Notes under the pieces: generated by a model
Seen by the model: only the letters and a program-made list of their open reading frames with translations
What the model was told of the DNA's origin: nothing
Databases searched by the model: none
Shown here: positions 7,877 through 16,561 of the stretch, one piece after another
Layout: each line of letters starts with the position of its first letter
Position numbering within the stretch: position 1 is the first letter of the stretch
Assembly (NCBI RefSeq): GCF_002119525.1
Contig: NZ_CP017917.1
Span: forward strand, 1,178,001 to 1,242,000
Direction: 5' to 3'
DNA: 64,000 nt
DNA from: Vibrio syngnathi
GTDB lineage: Bacteria > Pseudomonadota > Gammaproteobacteria > Enterobacterales > Vibrionaceae
Translations under genes and position numbers: made by a program

Positions 7877-8881
7877 TTAAAACTCCTCCATTAGGTAGGC
7901 CAATTTATTATCTAGAAGTGGCAAAGATTCATCAACAAACATGAATAGAAGGTCACAACGGATTGAAGTGCCGTCTATGTTATAGCTGACTTCGAAAGTC
8001 ATCGTTTTCTTGAATGAGCCGCCGGTATTTTCGATAACGGAATCGATTGAGATGTGTTGACCAAGCAACACAGGAGAGCTCTGGAAGAAACGAACTTCTG
8101 ACTGCTCACCTAACCCATTCAGGAATGAACCCACAAGGATGTTAGATACATCCATCAACAGCTCTAACTCTTCTAACTGTTCGCTTTCTGTTGGCACCTT
8201 CATGAGCTTTTTAAGATCGCTCACACTGGAATCACTCAACAAGACTAACGCTTCGCCTGCAATGCCTTCTCCGCTAAAGCCTTGGCAAACACCCGACACT
8301 TGGTCGTTGTCTGCTAAGTCGCGAAGTGCCATGTGCAATTCACTCACTTCCAAAATATTCACGTTCGGTAGTGGTAAATGGACAAATACATCAAAGTGGC
8401 GCGCCAATGCATCGGCAGCACGGCCGATTGCTACGTTCGCCACTTCCATGTAGATATCACGTCTGCGTAGTATTGGGAGATCTAAAGCGGTAGGGGTAAC
8501 CACCTGAGGCTGCGTTGGCGGCTCAACAAGTTCACGTAAAATGCCTTTTAACGCTTCTTTATCGATCGGTTTTTGTAAAAACGCTTTAGCACCAAGGTCC
8601 ATGACCCTCTGCTGCGCTTTTGGCTGGATGTCACCGGAAACAACGACAACAGGTGTGTTATCACCTAAGCGTTGCATCTCTTCCAATGTGCCATAGCCAT
8701 CTAGCTCTGGCATGGTCAAGTCGAGGAACATCAGTTTAAACTGGTTTTGAGCTAACTCTTCAAGTGCATTAAGCCCATGAACAGCAAAAGTTATATCTGC
8801 ATTTAGAGAACTAGGCAATGATCGAGCCATCTGCTTCCTTGCTAATGCAGAATCATCACATATAAGAACTGGGAACGACAT
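7877..8881 (-). CDS. Response regulator with CheC/CheX-like domain
   Basis: The 334-residue protein is a receiver domain (1-115) fused to a CheC/CheX-like domain (about 150-334). The receiver has the acidic pair Asp9-Asp10, the phosphorylation site Asp54 (FLDLTMPELDG), the switch serine (VVVVSGD) and Lys104 (FLQKP). The second half carries the helix ELELLMDVSNILVGSFLNGL, which resembles the E-x2-N phosphatase helix of CheC/CheX proteins. Such proteins are expected to dephosphorylate CheY-like receivers, so this one may reset a chemotaxis or signalling pathway. No histidine kinase is adjacent. Confidence 0.82.
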   Translation of the reverse strand: MSFPVLICDDSALARKQMARSLPSSLNADITFAVHGLNALEELAQNQFKLMFLDLTMPELDGYGTLEEMQRLGDNTPVVVVSGDIQPKAQQRVMDLGAKAFLQKPIDKEALKGILRELVEPPTQPQVVTPTALDLPILRRRDIYMEVANVAIGRAADALARHFDVFVHLPLPNVNILEVSELHMALRDLADNDQVSGVCQGFSGEGIAGEALVLLSDSSVSDLKKLMKVPTESEQLEELELLMDVSNILVGSFLNGLGEQSEVRFFQSSPVLLGQHISIDSVIENTGGSFKKTMTFEVSYNIDGTSIRCDLLFMFVDESLPLLDNKLAYLMEEF

Positions 8882-9262
8882 AAATGCACCACCGACAAAT
8901 TAAAGCTAATTTCGAGGAGTGTAACAGATCATTATCGTATCAGGTACGGGGTGAATGAATTTATATGTAGATTATTAGTCAGATTGATGGGAAAAGCGGA
9001 TATTCGATTATCTCTGATTATTCTTTATGAAAAACAATATGCTACAGAGATAGTAACAGGCCTTTTTATAAAGTAATTGCACTATTTCATGAAATGACTG
9101 CGATAATTTATAGAATAACAGCCTTAATAAGTAGCCTATTAAGGCTCGACTTGCCGATTCACGCAACAGCCATAGATGTTTGAACGCCTATTCGTGTTGA
9201 TCGCCTACTACGCGTTTATCAGGTTGACGTTTTATCCGTTTTACATAGTGAGTACAAGGGAG
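8882..9262. other. Intergenic region with one palindrome
   Basis: No gene is visible in 381 bp. GCCTTAATA (9121-9129) and TATTAAGGC (9137-9145) form a perfect 9-bp hairpin with no T tail, so it is not a typical terminator. Confidence 0.4.
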
Positions 9263-9508
9263 CTAAAACTGATATGTAGGCCATAGAATCAGTAATGCGA
9301 AACGAATAACCACAGCAAACACCAGTAAAGCGATGCCCAGACGGTACCATTTGTATTCCGCAATATTCATTGGGATACGCTTATAAAACATCGTAATCAC
9401 GCCTTTCCAATCACTACTGCGTCTTCCGTACTGCATCATGCTCGTCAAAACAAACAGAGCGCCAAGTACTAGCATTCCTTTCTCTGCCCAAAACAATCCA
9501 ACTTCCAT
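9263..9508 (-). CDS. Small two-helix membrane protein
   Basis: The 81-residue product has two hydrophobic segments (about 9-24 and 57-75) separated by a basic loop (RRSSDWKGVITMFYKR), so it is predicted to be an inner-membrane protein. AAGGAAA precedes the ATG at 9508. I do not recognise a characterised family. It appears monocistronic, with the MATE gene following on the same strand after 250 bp upstream. Confidence 0.65.
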   Translation of the reverse strand: MEVGLFWAEKGMLVLGALFVLTSMMQYGRRSSDWKGVITMFYKRIPMNIAEYKWYRLGIALLVFAVVIRFALLILWPTYQF

Positions 9509-9653
9509 TTGTATTTTCCTTGATAAAACGGTGAGCGACTTAAATCATTCTAGCCACCTTTACGCTCGGTTTCTGTAAGACCAAGGTCTAAATTACGAAG
9601 TACGCAATTCAGGGCTTTTAGCTGATAGCTGATAGCGCATTGTCGGTAATTAG

Positions 9654-9695
9654 AAACTGGTAATTGGTAACTGGTAACTGGTAATTGGTAATTGA
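9654..9695. repeat. Six degenerate TAAYTGG tandem units
   Basis: A 7-nt unit, TAATTGG or TAACTGG, is repeated about six times between the MATE gene and the small membrane protein gene. Confidence 0.7.
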
Positions 9696-9764
9696 TAGTT
9701 CTCGGTCAGCAGTACAAAGTTTATCGTTCAAGGTTCCATGGTAAAGGCGAGCATCACAAGCAGA

Positions 9765-11117
9765 TCACGAATAAGCATGAGTCGAGAGATCCGGAGACTG
9801 ACTGTTCTTTTGAATGACACGCATCAGCTGGATAAGCAGCAGAATACCTGTCACACCTAAACCAACACCGATTCCGCCCCAGATCCCTGCCAATTCAAAC
9901 TTAGACATCAAATACCAAGCCGCTGGCAAACCAAATACCCAGTAACCAATGGCTGTCATTACGGTTGGCATTGAGACAATCTTCATCCCTCTCAACAGGT
10001 TAATCGCCAATAACTGCCAAGCGTCTACAATAAAGCACAACGCAACCACCCAAATAGCAGAGGCCAATAGCGAAGTCATTGCGCCCGTACCATCGTCTAA
10101 CTTGAAGATAGACGCGATCATTTCTGGCCAGATGATGAACACGGCAGACAAGGCGACACTCAACACAGACACCAAGATAAAGCTTAGAATCGAGGTTCTT
10201 TTGATGCCTTCGTAGTGACCCGCACCGAAATCACGGCCAACCAAAATCGCCGCAGCTTGTGAGAAGCCGAAATTGAAGTTCCAAGTAAAGCTTAAGCATT
10301 GCAGTAGGATTTGGTGCAGTGCTAGAGAAGCAATACTGATCGTCCCCGCCATCAGAGTTCCGCCGTATATCAAGCCATGTTCAAGTAATGCAGCGAGCCC
10401 AATAGGCAAACCCATCATCAATAAAGGGCTCATTAATTTGATTGAATACTCTTCTGTGTTTAACCAAGGGGCGAACTGCTTAAACTCGTCACGCTTAAAT
10501 ACCCAAACCGTGTATCCAACCATCACGATAAAGGCCGCGATAGCCGTACCTAGCCCTAAACCGGTTAAACCCATGTCTAATTGGAAAGTTAAGAAGTAGC
10601 TCACTGGCACATTCAGAATTACCGTGATAATAGACATCACCAGAATAGAGCGCACATTACCGAAGGCACTGGTTAATCCACGCAGTACCAACAAAATAAG
10701 CGAAGGCAGCATCACCCATTTCAAGGCATGCACATATTCCATTGCTAAAGTAATCACTTCTTGGGGCTGTTTTGCTGCCTCTAATACCAACGGAGCAAAC
10801 CAAAAGCTGGCCATTAAGGTCACACTCAACACAAATGCCAACATGGTGGCACCTTTAACGGCTAATCTAATTTGTGTGTTACCAAACTCAGGGCGAGCCA
10901 CTCGCTGACCGTAAGCGATCGCAATCAAGTTCGCGACACAACCCACGGTGCTGCTCGCAATAATAAAGATGAAAAAGTAGATAGAGGCGCCTAGGCCACC
11001 AGCCGCAAGGGCTGACACACTGATACGCGACATCATCCAAACATCAGTAAGGACTAACGCCATGGAGATCAGCTGTGAAATGATCAAAGGGAATGCAAGA
11101 GTGAGTATTTTTTTCAT
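9765..11117 (-). CDS. MATE family multidrug/metabolite exporter
   Basis: The 450-residue inner-membrane protein has about 12 hydrophobic helices in two similar halves and opens with MKKILTLAFPLIISQLISM followed by DVWMMSRIS, typical of MATE antiporters. Such proteins export cationic drugs or metabolites using the sodium or proton gradient. Length is normal. It is divergent from a LysR regulator whose start lies 100 bp away, so regulation by that protein is likely. The substrate cannot be told from sequence; it is not close enough to NorM from inspection to use that name. Confidence 0.88.
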   Translation of the reverse strand: MKKILTLAFPLIISQLISMALVLTDVWMMSRISVSALAAGGLGASIYFFIFIIASSTVGCVANLIAIAYGQRVARPEFGNTQIRLAVKGATMLAFVLSVTLMASFWFAPLVLEAAKQPQEVITLAMEYVHALKWVMLPSLILLVLRGLTSAFGNVRSILVMSIITVILNVPVSYFLTFQLDMGLTGLGLGTAIAAFIVMVGYTVWVFKRDEFKQFAPWLNTEEYSIKLMSPLLMMGLPIGLAALLEHGLIYGGTLMAGTISIASLALHQILLQCLSFTWNFNFGFSQAAAILVGRDFGAGHYEGIKRTSILSFILVSVLSVALSAVFIIWPEMIASIFKLDDGTGAMTSLLASAIWVVALCFIVDAWQLLAINLLRGMKIVSMPTVMTAIGYWVFGLPAAWYLMSKFELAGIWGGIGVGLGVTGILLLIQLMRVIQKNSQSPDLSTHAYS

Positions 11118-11217
11118 GAGCGCCTCAGGTAATTTCGCCCAAAATACGATCGATGAGGCTGGCGTTCAATTGATAAATTTGCGACTCTAACATTCCATAA
11201 ACTCATGCGAACGAATT

Positions 11218-12228
11218 ATGACCCCATATCCTAGCTTGCCATCATCCCATAATGGCTTAAAAGCCTTCGAAGCTGCTGCAAGGCTGATGAGCTTTACGCT
11301 GGCCGCCGATGAGCTGCATGTGACACAAAGTGCGATCAGCCGTCAGATTAAACAGCTTGAAGATGAGTTAAACGCATCATTGGTTATTCGTAAGCATCGA
11401 GCGATTGAATTAACAGAACAAGGTCACGATTTGTATGTAGCTTTACGTGAAAGCTATGCCAATATCGAAGCGGTTATTGCTTCTTGGGGCGAGCCAAAGC
11501 AGAAACGTATTGTGATCAAAGCGACTTTGAGTTTCGCGACGCGCGTATTGATCTCTAAAGTAAGGGAATTAAACGAGCGTTATCAAGACTATGAAATCGT
11601 CATTGTGCCTGTGATTGAGGAAGACGAATCGATCAACAGCAGCGAGTACGACTTGTTGATCTTTCACACGCGCTTCAAAAAACGCTATGACAAGGCACCT
11701 AACATCACCTTCTTGCGTGAAGAGTTTATGGCACCAGTCTGTTCGACTAGTTTAACGAATTCTGCCAGCTTAGGTAATTCTACCAACTTAACGAACAAAG
11801 ATACTGACCTCGATTCGATCTTAACCTTACCAAGACTCCACCCAACCTTAGATCATCACGACTGGAAAGTGTGGCTGGCTGATGTCGAGTTCCCGCCGAA
11901 AAAGCCCGTTAGAAATACCAGCTTCTTGTCTTTGGATATGGCACTCAGTGCTTGCTTGTCAGGTGAAGGCGTCACGGTGACGGATTTGCTGTTGGTTTTG
12001 CAGGATCTACAACGAGGCTTCTTGTACTGCCCTAAAGATGCAAAGATTCAACACAGTGCTTGGACTTACTTCATGCACCAGCGTACACACACACCTATCA
12101 TCAATGACCTTATTGAATGGCTGAGGGAAGAGACAGCAAAAGAGATCGAGTTGCTAAAATCACTCGCACAGCAATATCAATGGTTTGGTGTAATAGAGCA
12201 AGACAAAGGCTTTGGTCGACTCTCTTAA
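11218..12228 (+). CDS. LysR family regulator divergent from the MATE gene
   Basis: The 336-residue protein has the N-terminal winged helix (LKAFEAAARLMSFTLAADELHVTQSAISRQIKQLEDEL, about 13-50) and a C-terminal effector domain. The 'TQSAISRQIKQLE' recognition helix resembles the GcvA/AmpR-like subgroup. A Ser/Asn/Leu-rich linker near residues 176-195 looks like a small internal expansion. It is transcribed away from the MATE exporter and lies 42 bp upstream of the EamA transporter gene, so it may control both. The effector is unknown. Confidence 0.88.
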   Translation: MTPYPSLPSSHNGLKAFEAAARLMSFTLAADELHVTQSAISRQIKQLEDELNASLVIRKHRAIELTEQGHDLYVALRESYANIEAVIASWGEPKQKRIVIKATLSFATRVLISKVRELNERYQDYEIVIVPVIEEDESINSSEYDLLIFHTRFKKRYDKAPNITFLREEFMAPVCSTSLTNSASLGNSTNLTNKDTDLDSILTLPRLHPTLDHHDWKVWLADVEFPPKKPVRNTSFLSLDMALSACLSGEGVTVTDLLLVLQDLQRGFLYCPKDAKIQHSAWTYFMHQRTHTPIINDLIEWLREETAKEIELLKSLAQQYQWFGVIEQDKGFGRLS

Positions 12229-12270
12229 ATTAAGCTATGATTCCCCTTCCCTCACCCGATTGATATTTTT

Positions 12271-13170
12271 ATGCCTTCTTTCTCTGTTTCAATGATCCCT
12301 GTTGGGGTTAGGTTCATGATCCTCTCCGCTTTTGGGTTCGCACTGATGTCTGCTTGTGTGAAATACATCAGCAACTACGGTATACCTGTATTTGAAATCG
12401 TTGCAGCAAGGGCTTTGGTGTCTTTGGTCATCAGCTATATCGATGTGAAACGAAAAGGCATTTCGATCTGGGGCAATAACAAACCTTTATTGTTTGTTCG
12501 TGGTGCTGTCGGTACTGCGGCGTTGATGTGTGTTTACTACGCTGTCACCACCTTGCCATTAGCAGAAGCAACTATCCTGCAATACGTACATCCCGTGTTT
12601 ACCGCGTTGCTTGGCGTGTTGTTCCTCAAAGAGCGCGTGCAAAAGTCGACCATGATCTGCATTGCATTCTGCCTCGCGGGATTGTTGGTGATGGTACAAC
12701 CAAGCATGAACAGTGGCGTAAACAGCGAGTTACCCATGTTCAGCATTATGGTGGCGTTATTGGGCGCGTTTGGTAGCTCAATTGCTTATGTAATTGTGAG
12801 AAAGCTTAGCCAAACTGAAGATAGCTCGGTGATCATCTTCTATTTCCCGCTGGTTGCTCTTCCAATCTCAACAACCCTGATCTGGAACGACTTTGTATGG
12901 CCGAGCTTATTCTTAACCGTTATGTTGGTTCTGGTCGGGATTTTCACTCAGATAGGTCAATACGGTTTAACCAAAGCGATGCAAACTCAAGCTGCCGGTA
13001 AAGCTTCAGCTTACTCATACGTTCAAATCGTATTCTCAGCGCTGTTAGGCGTGTGGATCTTCAATGAGATTCCATCAGTTTGGACTTACCTAGGTGGTGG
13101 TCTAATTGTCACGGGCGCACTCATTAACGTGTTTGGCAAACAGTTGTTAGTGCCATTCAAGGCTAAGTAG
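12271..13170 (+). CDS. EamA/DMT superfamily transporter
   Basis: The 299-residue inner-membrane protein has ten hydrophobic helices arranged as two EamA repeats (about 14-140 and 155-290), with the usual TTLPLAEATILQYVHPVFTALLG and a C-terminal AYSYVQIVFSALLGVWIFNE. Drug/metabolite transporters of this type export or import amino acids, riboflavin or similar metabolites; substrate unknown. It follows the LysR gene by 42 bp on the same strand. Its stop codon lies inside the first unit of the 8-nt repeat array that follows. Confidence 0.88.
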   Translation: MPSFSVSMIPVGVRFMILSAFGFALMSACVKYISNYGIPVFEIVAARALVSLVISYIDVKRKGISIWGNNKPLLFVRGAVGTAALMCVYYAVTTLPLAEATILQYVHPVFTALLGVLFLKERVQKSTMICIAFCLAGLLVMVQPSMNSGVNSELPMFSIMVALLGAFGSSIAYVIVRKLSQTEDSSVIIFYFPLVALPISTTLIWNDFVWPSLFLTVMLVLVGIFTQIGQYGLTKAMQTQAAGKASAYSYVQIVFSALLGVWIFNEIPSVWTYLGGGLIVTGALINVFGKQLLVPFKAK

Positions 13171-13306
13171 CTAAGTAGCTAAGTAACCAACTAAGCAACT
13201 AAGCAACTAAGCAACTAAGTAACTAAGCAACTAAGCAACTAAGCAACTAAGCAACTAAGCGACTAAGCGACTAAGCAACTAAGCAACTAAGCGACTAAGC
13301 GACTAA
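13162..13306 (+). repeat. AACTAAGC tandem array, about 17 units
   Basis: Three GCTAAGTA units, the first holding the EamA stop codon, are followed after ACC by about 14 units of AACTAAGC/GACTAAGC, the last incomplete. The unit is 8 nt, so copy-number change is not frame-neutral, but the stop in the first unit shields the protein. Confidence 0.9.
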
Positions 13307-13345
13307 CAGAGTAAATATCAATTAGCCAATCAGCTAATAGATCTA

Positions 13346-13385
13346 AAAAGGGCATTGCGGAATATTCCACAATGCCCTTTTTGTA
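13346..13385. terminator. Bidirectional terminator
   Basis: AAAAGGGCATTG and CAATGCCCTTTTT flank an inner GGAATATTCC dyad. It serves both the EamA gene and the convergent VOC gene. Confidence 0.85.
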
Positions 13386-13464
13386 AGTCTTCCTAGCACC
13401 CTTTCTTGGACGTTTTATTTCGAACAATCTTGCTCTAGTACACCAACTCGATTAACGAGTTTTA

Positions 13465-13881
13465 TTACGTGGCATTGCGCAGCTTGGGATCATCACTCAA
13501 GTACTCTACAAATTCGATTTCAAAGCCCGCAGGATCAACAAAGTAAACGTTTTTGCGATAAGGTTCTTCAGCCCCAGGTTTGGCAATAGGGAAACCCGCA
13601 TCAATAAGGCGCTCAATCACGCTTTCGATATTGTTGGTTACATAAGCAAAATGCGCGAGACCGACAGAATGCCCAGCCAAATCCCTGTTTTCTCCTTCGC
13701 CGTGATCGCTCAACGCGATGTATTGGTATTCATCACCAAAATGTAGCCAGTTACGTGGCTTGCCAGACCATTCGCCTTGCCCTTCATCACGCACATACCA
13801 GTGAGGGAAAGCTGCTTTATAGAAAGTCAGCATCTCTGGGATATCTTTAACCACTAAATTTACATGTTCAAGTTGGATCAT
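13465..13881 (-). CDS. VOC (glyoxalase/dioxygenase) family protein
   Basis: The 138-residue product is a two-module vicinal-oxygen-chelate protein. It opens with IQLEHVNLVVKDIPEMLTFYKAAFP and ends with YFVDPAGFEIEFVEYLS, where the metal-ligand His and Glu are expected. Members are glyoxalases, ring-cleaving dioxygenases or resistance proteins; this one cannot be placed further. The ATG at 13881 has an AAGGAG ribosome-binding site at ideal spacing. A longer frame from 13920 adds 13 unlikely residues and is not used. Confidence 0.85.
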   Translation of the reverse strand: MIQLEHVNLVVKDIPEMLTFYKAAFPHWYVRDEGQGEWSGKPRNWLHFGDEYQYIALSDHGEGENRDLAGHSVGLAHFAYVTNNIESVIERLIDAGFPIAKPGAEEPYRKNVYFVDPAGFEIEFVEYLSDDPKLRNAT

Positions 13882-13920
13882 TCTTCTCTCCTTAAAGTAT
13901 TCTCTTAAGCAACGTTGCAT

Positions 13921-14260
13921 ATCCTAATACCTCAAGTTAAGTTGAGGTAAAGAACTAATTTACGTTTATTTTCGAGAACGTCTTTAGAGTCCAAGTTGTT
14001 CTGCTTTGACTACATACAAACTGTAAGTTTAGACGACCTAATCCAATGTAACTCTCTGCCTCGTATTATGTTTTTTGTACTTAATACCCGTTACTTTATG
14101 GGAGGTGTTATCTCCAAACCACACCTCCTATAAAGTGAGCCGATGAAATGGATGTTGTATACAGGCCTCCCCTCAGTGATCGCAATGCAGAACCAAACCG
14201 TAGTTAATTAAAATACAAGCACTTAGTATTTTTTAGTCGACTGCGTAGCGGGAGTGATAC
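13921..14260. other. Intergenic region with a 16-bp hairpin
   Basis: No gene is seen. ACTTTATGGGAGGTGT (14093-14108) pairs with ACACCTCCTATAAAGT (14121-14136) with one mismatch and a 12-nt loop. No T run follows, so a terminator is unlikely. Confidence 0.55.
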
Positions 14261-14527
14261 ATGGACAGCAGAATTACCATCAAAGAATTTCTCAGAGTGT
14301 TCGATTACCTTCGTTCAACGGGCGAACAGTTGGACAATAAATATCAATTAGGTGAGATGTTTGCTTGGCACGATTACGACGGTTACACCTGTTGGCTAAG
14401 CTACAGAGACGTTACGGTAACCCTGATGTTCCACGGTTCATTAAAAATCGAATACGACAAAGCGTCGAACTATGAAGACTTCATCAACCATTGTCTGGCA
14501 ATGCTTGCTACAGAGCCTTCTCCATAA
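14261..14527 (+). CDS. Small conserved-looking hypothetical protein
   Basis: The 88-residue product is soluble, with three Trp/Tyr-rich strands (EMFAWHDYDGYTCWLSYRDVTVTLMFHG) between helices. I recognise no named family. It is followed 42 bp later by the CIA30 gene on the same strand, so the two may be cotranscribed. Codon use is like the surrounding genes. Confidence 0.6.
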   Translation: MDSRITIKEFLRVFDYLRSTGEQLDNKYQLGEMFAWHDYDGYTCWLSYRDVTVTLMFHGSLKIEYDKASNYEDFINHCLAMLATEPSP

Positions 14528-14569
14528 GTACGAAAGGTCAACACGCCCTAACAACTAATGGAGAAAATC

Positions 14570-15178
14570 ATGCACGAAACTGACTTTAAAACGCACTTAC
14601 TGCGTGAACGAATCGCTTCTTTGTGGCTAATACTCGGCCTTTCTTTTTTATGGTCTCAAGTATCTGTAGCAGGAATAGATATGATTGATTTTACACAAGC
14701 GAACGAACAGAAGAACTGGACAGCGACCAACGACAATGTGATGGGCGGCATCTCAACAGGCGGTCTTATTCATGATGGAGAGACGAGTCAATTTAAGGGC
14801 GAACTATCGTTAGAGAACAATGGTGGCTTCAGTTCAATCAATCGCTCTGTTAAAACACTAAGCTCTGAAACGGACAGCGTAGAGTTGACGTTTGTGGGTG
14901 ATGGTCGTACTTACCAATTAAGGTTCACAACGTGGATCGATGGAAACAGGACCAACTACAAGCACAACTTTGAGACAATTAAAGGTGAAGAACTCAAGAA
15001 AATCTTCCGACTAAAGGACTTTCAAGCGGTGTTTAGAGGTCGGTTACTCAACGAAGCTCCGGGGCTTAAAGCTCAAGACATTAAACAGATCGGCTTTTTG
15101 ATTGCAGACAAACAGCCTCTGCCCTTCGAGCTAAACTTACTTCAGATTCAATTCAAAGCCTCGCAAGAAACGGAGTAA
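14570..15178 (+). CDS. CIA30 family protein
   Basis: The 202-residue protein matches the CIA30 fold, a jelly-roll first known from complex I assembly factors. Landmarks are DFTQANEQKNWTATNDNVMGGISTGG, the SSINRSVKTL strand and the C-terminal IKQIGFLIADKQPLPFELNLLQIQF. A hydrophobic segment near residues 19-36 ending in VAG looks like a signal peptide or anchor, so it probably acts in the periplasm; bacterial CIA30 proteins have no firm role. The ATG at 14570 is preferred over 14558 because GGAG lies 7 bases upstream. Confidence 0.8.
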   Translation: MHETDFKTHLLRERIASLWLILGLSFLWSQVSVAGIDMIDFTQANEQKNWTATNDNVMGGISTGGLIHDGETSQFKGELSLENNGGFSSINRSVKTLSSETDSVELTFVGDGRTYQLRFTTWIDGNRTNYKHNFETIKGEELKKIFRLKDFQAVFRGRLLNEAPGLKAQDIKQIGFLIADKQPLPFELNLLQIQFKASQETE

Positions 15179-15222
15179 CGCTTTGTTGAAATAAGGTAAA
15201 GTCTGAATAAACCACAGACAAA

Positions 15223-15272
15223 CAAAAGCCCCTGATATCTTACCGATTCGCGATAGATATCAGGGGCTTTCC
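15223..15272. terminator. Terminator between CIA30 and oxidoreductase genes
   Basis: AAAAGCCCCTGATATC and GATATCAGGGGCTTT form a 15-bp stem. The T-rich tail is better on the minus strand, for the oxidoreductase gene. Confidence 0.75.
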
Positions 15273-15329
15273 ATTCAAGCGTTCAAAAGATCAATGCTTC
15301 AAACCGTCAAAGATCTAAATCATTAACTA

Positions 15330-16355
15330 TTAATATTTAATGGCTGTTTTTCCAATCGACGTACTGCTTTCAATACGTTGGTGCGCATCTTTCAGAGTCT
15401 CAACACTAAAACCATTCAACGTCGTCGTTAGTGTCGATTTAATGCGGCCTGCATCAATCAAGTTCGCAGCTTGGAATAAGATGTCTTGTTGCTTCTGGAT
15501 ATCGTCGGTGTTGAACAGTGAACGTGTAAACATCAGCTCCCACACAAAACCGACAGACTTACCTTGAAGCGCCGACAGATCAATTCCACCATCGAACTCC
15601 ACAATCGAACTGATCATGCCTTGTGGTGCAATCAGCTCCACCATCGACTCCCAGTGCACTTTGGTATCCGCAACATTAAAAATGTAATCGACATGCTGGA
15701 TGCCTTGCTCGCGCACAGACTCAACCAAGTTACGATGATTCACCACATGGTCTGCACCCATATCCCTTACCCACTGCTCGGTTTCAGGTCTTGAAGCCGT
15801 CGCAATGACAGTCAGGTTAGTCAGTTGGCTCGCCAATTGAATCGTGATTGAGCCTACGCCACCAGCGCCGCCAATGATCAGAATCGATTTTTTCTCTTCA
15901 GGACGAACACGTAGGCGATCGAACAACGCTTCCCACGCAGTGAGTGTCGTTAGCGGCATCACAGCAGCAGCTTCATCAGAAAGGCTCTTTGGTGCTTTCG
16001 CCGCAATACGGTAATCAACGGCTTGGTATTCCGCGTTAGCTCCCATACGTGTTACGTCACCAGCGTAGTAAACACGGTCACCTAATTCAAAACCTTCAAC
16101 GTCTGTACCTTTACCGACAACTTCACCGACTGCGTCATAGCCCAGCACTTTAGGTTGTTCGAGTGTTTTATCCTTAGCATTACGAATACGAATTTTTGCG
16201 TCAGCAGGGTTGATAGAAGTCGCGCTCACTTTTACAAGCAAGTCATTTTCTTTTAGTTCTGGAAGATTCGTTTCAAACTCAAATAAACTGTCTTGCTCTG
16301 TAATCGCAAATGACTGAGTAAATCCAATAGCTTTCATTTTTGATGGTACTGACAT
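15330..16355 (-). CDS. Zinc-type alcohol dehydrogenase / quinone oxidoreductase-like protein
   Basis: The 341-residue protein is a medium-chain dehydrogenase/reductase. It has the GroES-like N-terminal domain (VSATSINPADAKIR, GYDAVGEVVGKG) and a Rossmann domain with SILIIGGAGGVGSI (near 167-180). It lacks the structural-zinc cysteines of classic alcohol dehydrogenases, which fits the NADPH:quinone-oxidoreductase-like branch. It is divergent from a LysR regulator with a dyad operator in between, a layout common for stress-induced quinone or aldehyde reductases. Substrate is unknown. Confidence 0.87.
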   Translation of the reverse strand: MSVPSKMKAIGFTQSFAITEQDSLFEFETNLPELKENDLLVKVSATSINPADAKIRIRNAKDKTLEQPKVLGYDAVGEVVGKGTDVEGFELGDRVYYAGDVTRMGANAEYQAVDYRIAAKAPKSLSDEAAAVMPLTTLTAWEALFDRLRVRPEEKKSILIIGGAGGVGSITIQLASQLTNLTVIATASRPETEQWVRDMGADHVVNHRNLVESVREQGIQHVDYIFNVADTKVHWESMVELIAPQGMISSIVEFDGGIDLSALQGKSVGFVWELMFTRSLFNTDDIQKQQDILFQAANLIDAGRIKSTLTTTLNGFSVETLKDAHQRIESSTSIGKTAIKY

Positions 16356-16421
16356 TGTGCTTTCTCCTTGAATTAGACGAGTTAATCTTAGTCAATTCTC
16401 ACTCTAGATAAACCGTCTAAC

Positions 16422-16440
16422 ATTTGAATGATTTTCAAAT
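16422..16440. promoter_or_regulatory. Candidate LysR operator
   Basis: ATTTGAATGATTTTCAAAT is a perfect 7-bp dyad with a 5-bp centre containing the T-N11-A pattern (T16425 to A16437). It lies between the divergent oxidoreductase and LysR genes. Confidence 0.5.
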
Positions 16441-16561
16441 ATATTTTGATAATTAAGCGTATAAAATTAGCTTAGAAGAGGTAAATAAGGATTAACCCGC
16501 TTTGTGATTAGCAAAGATTTCAATACAATGTTTAGAACATTATCAAACACAGGTAGATAAG

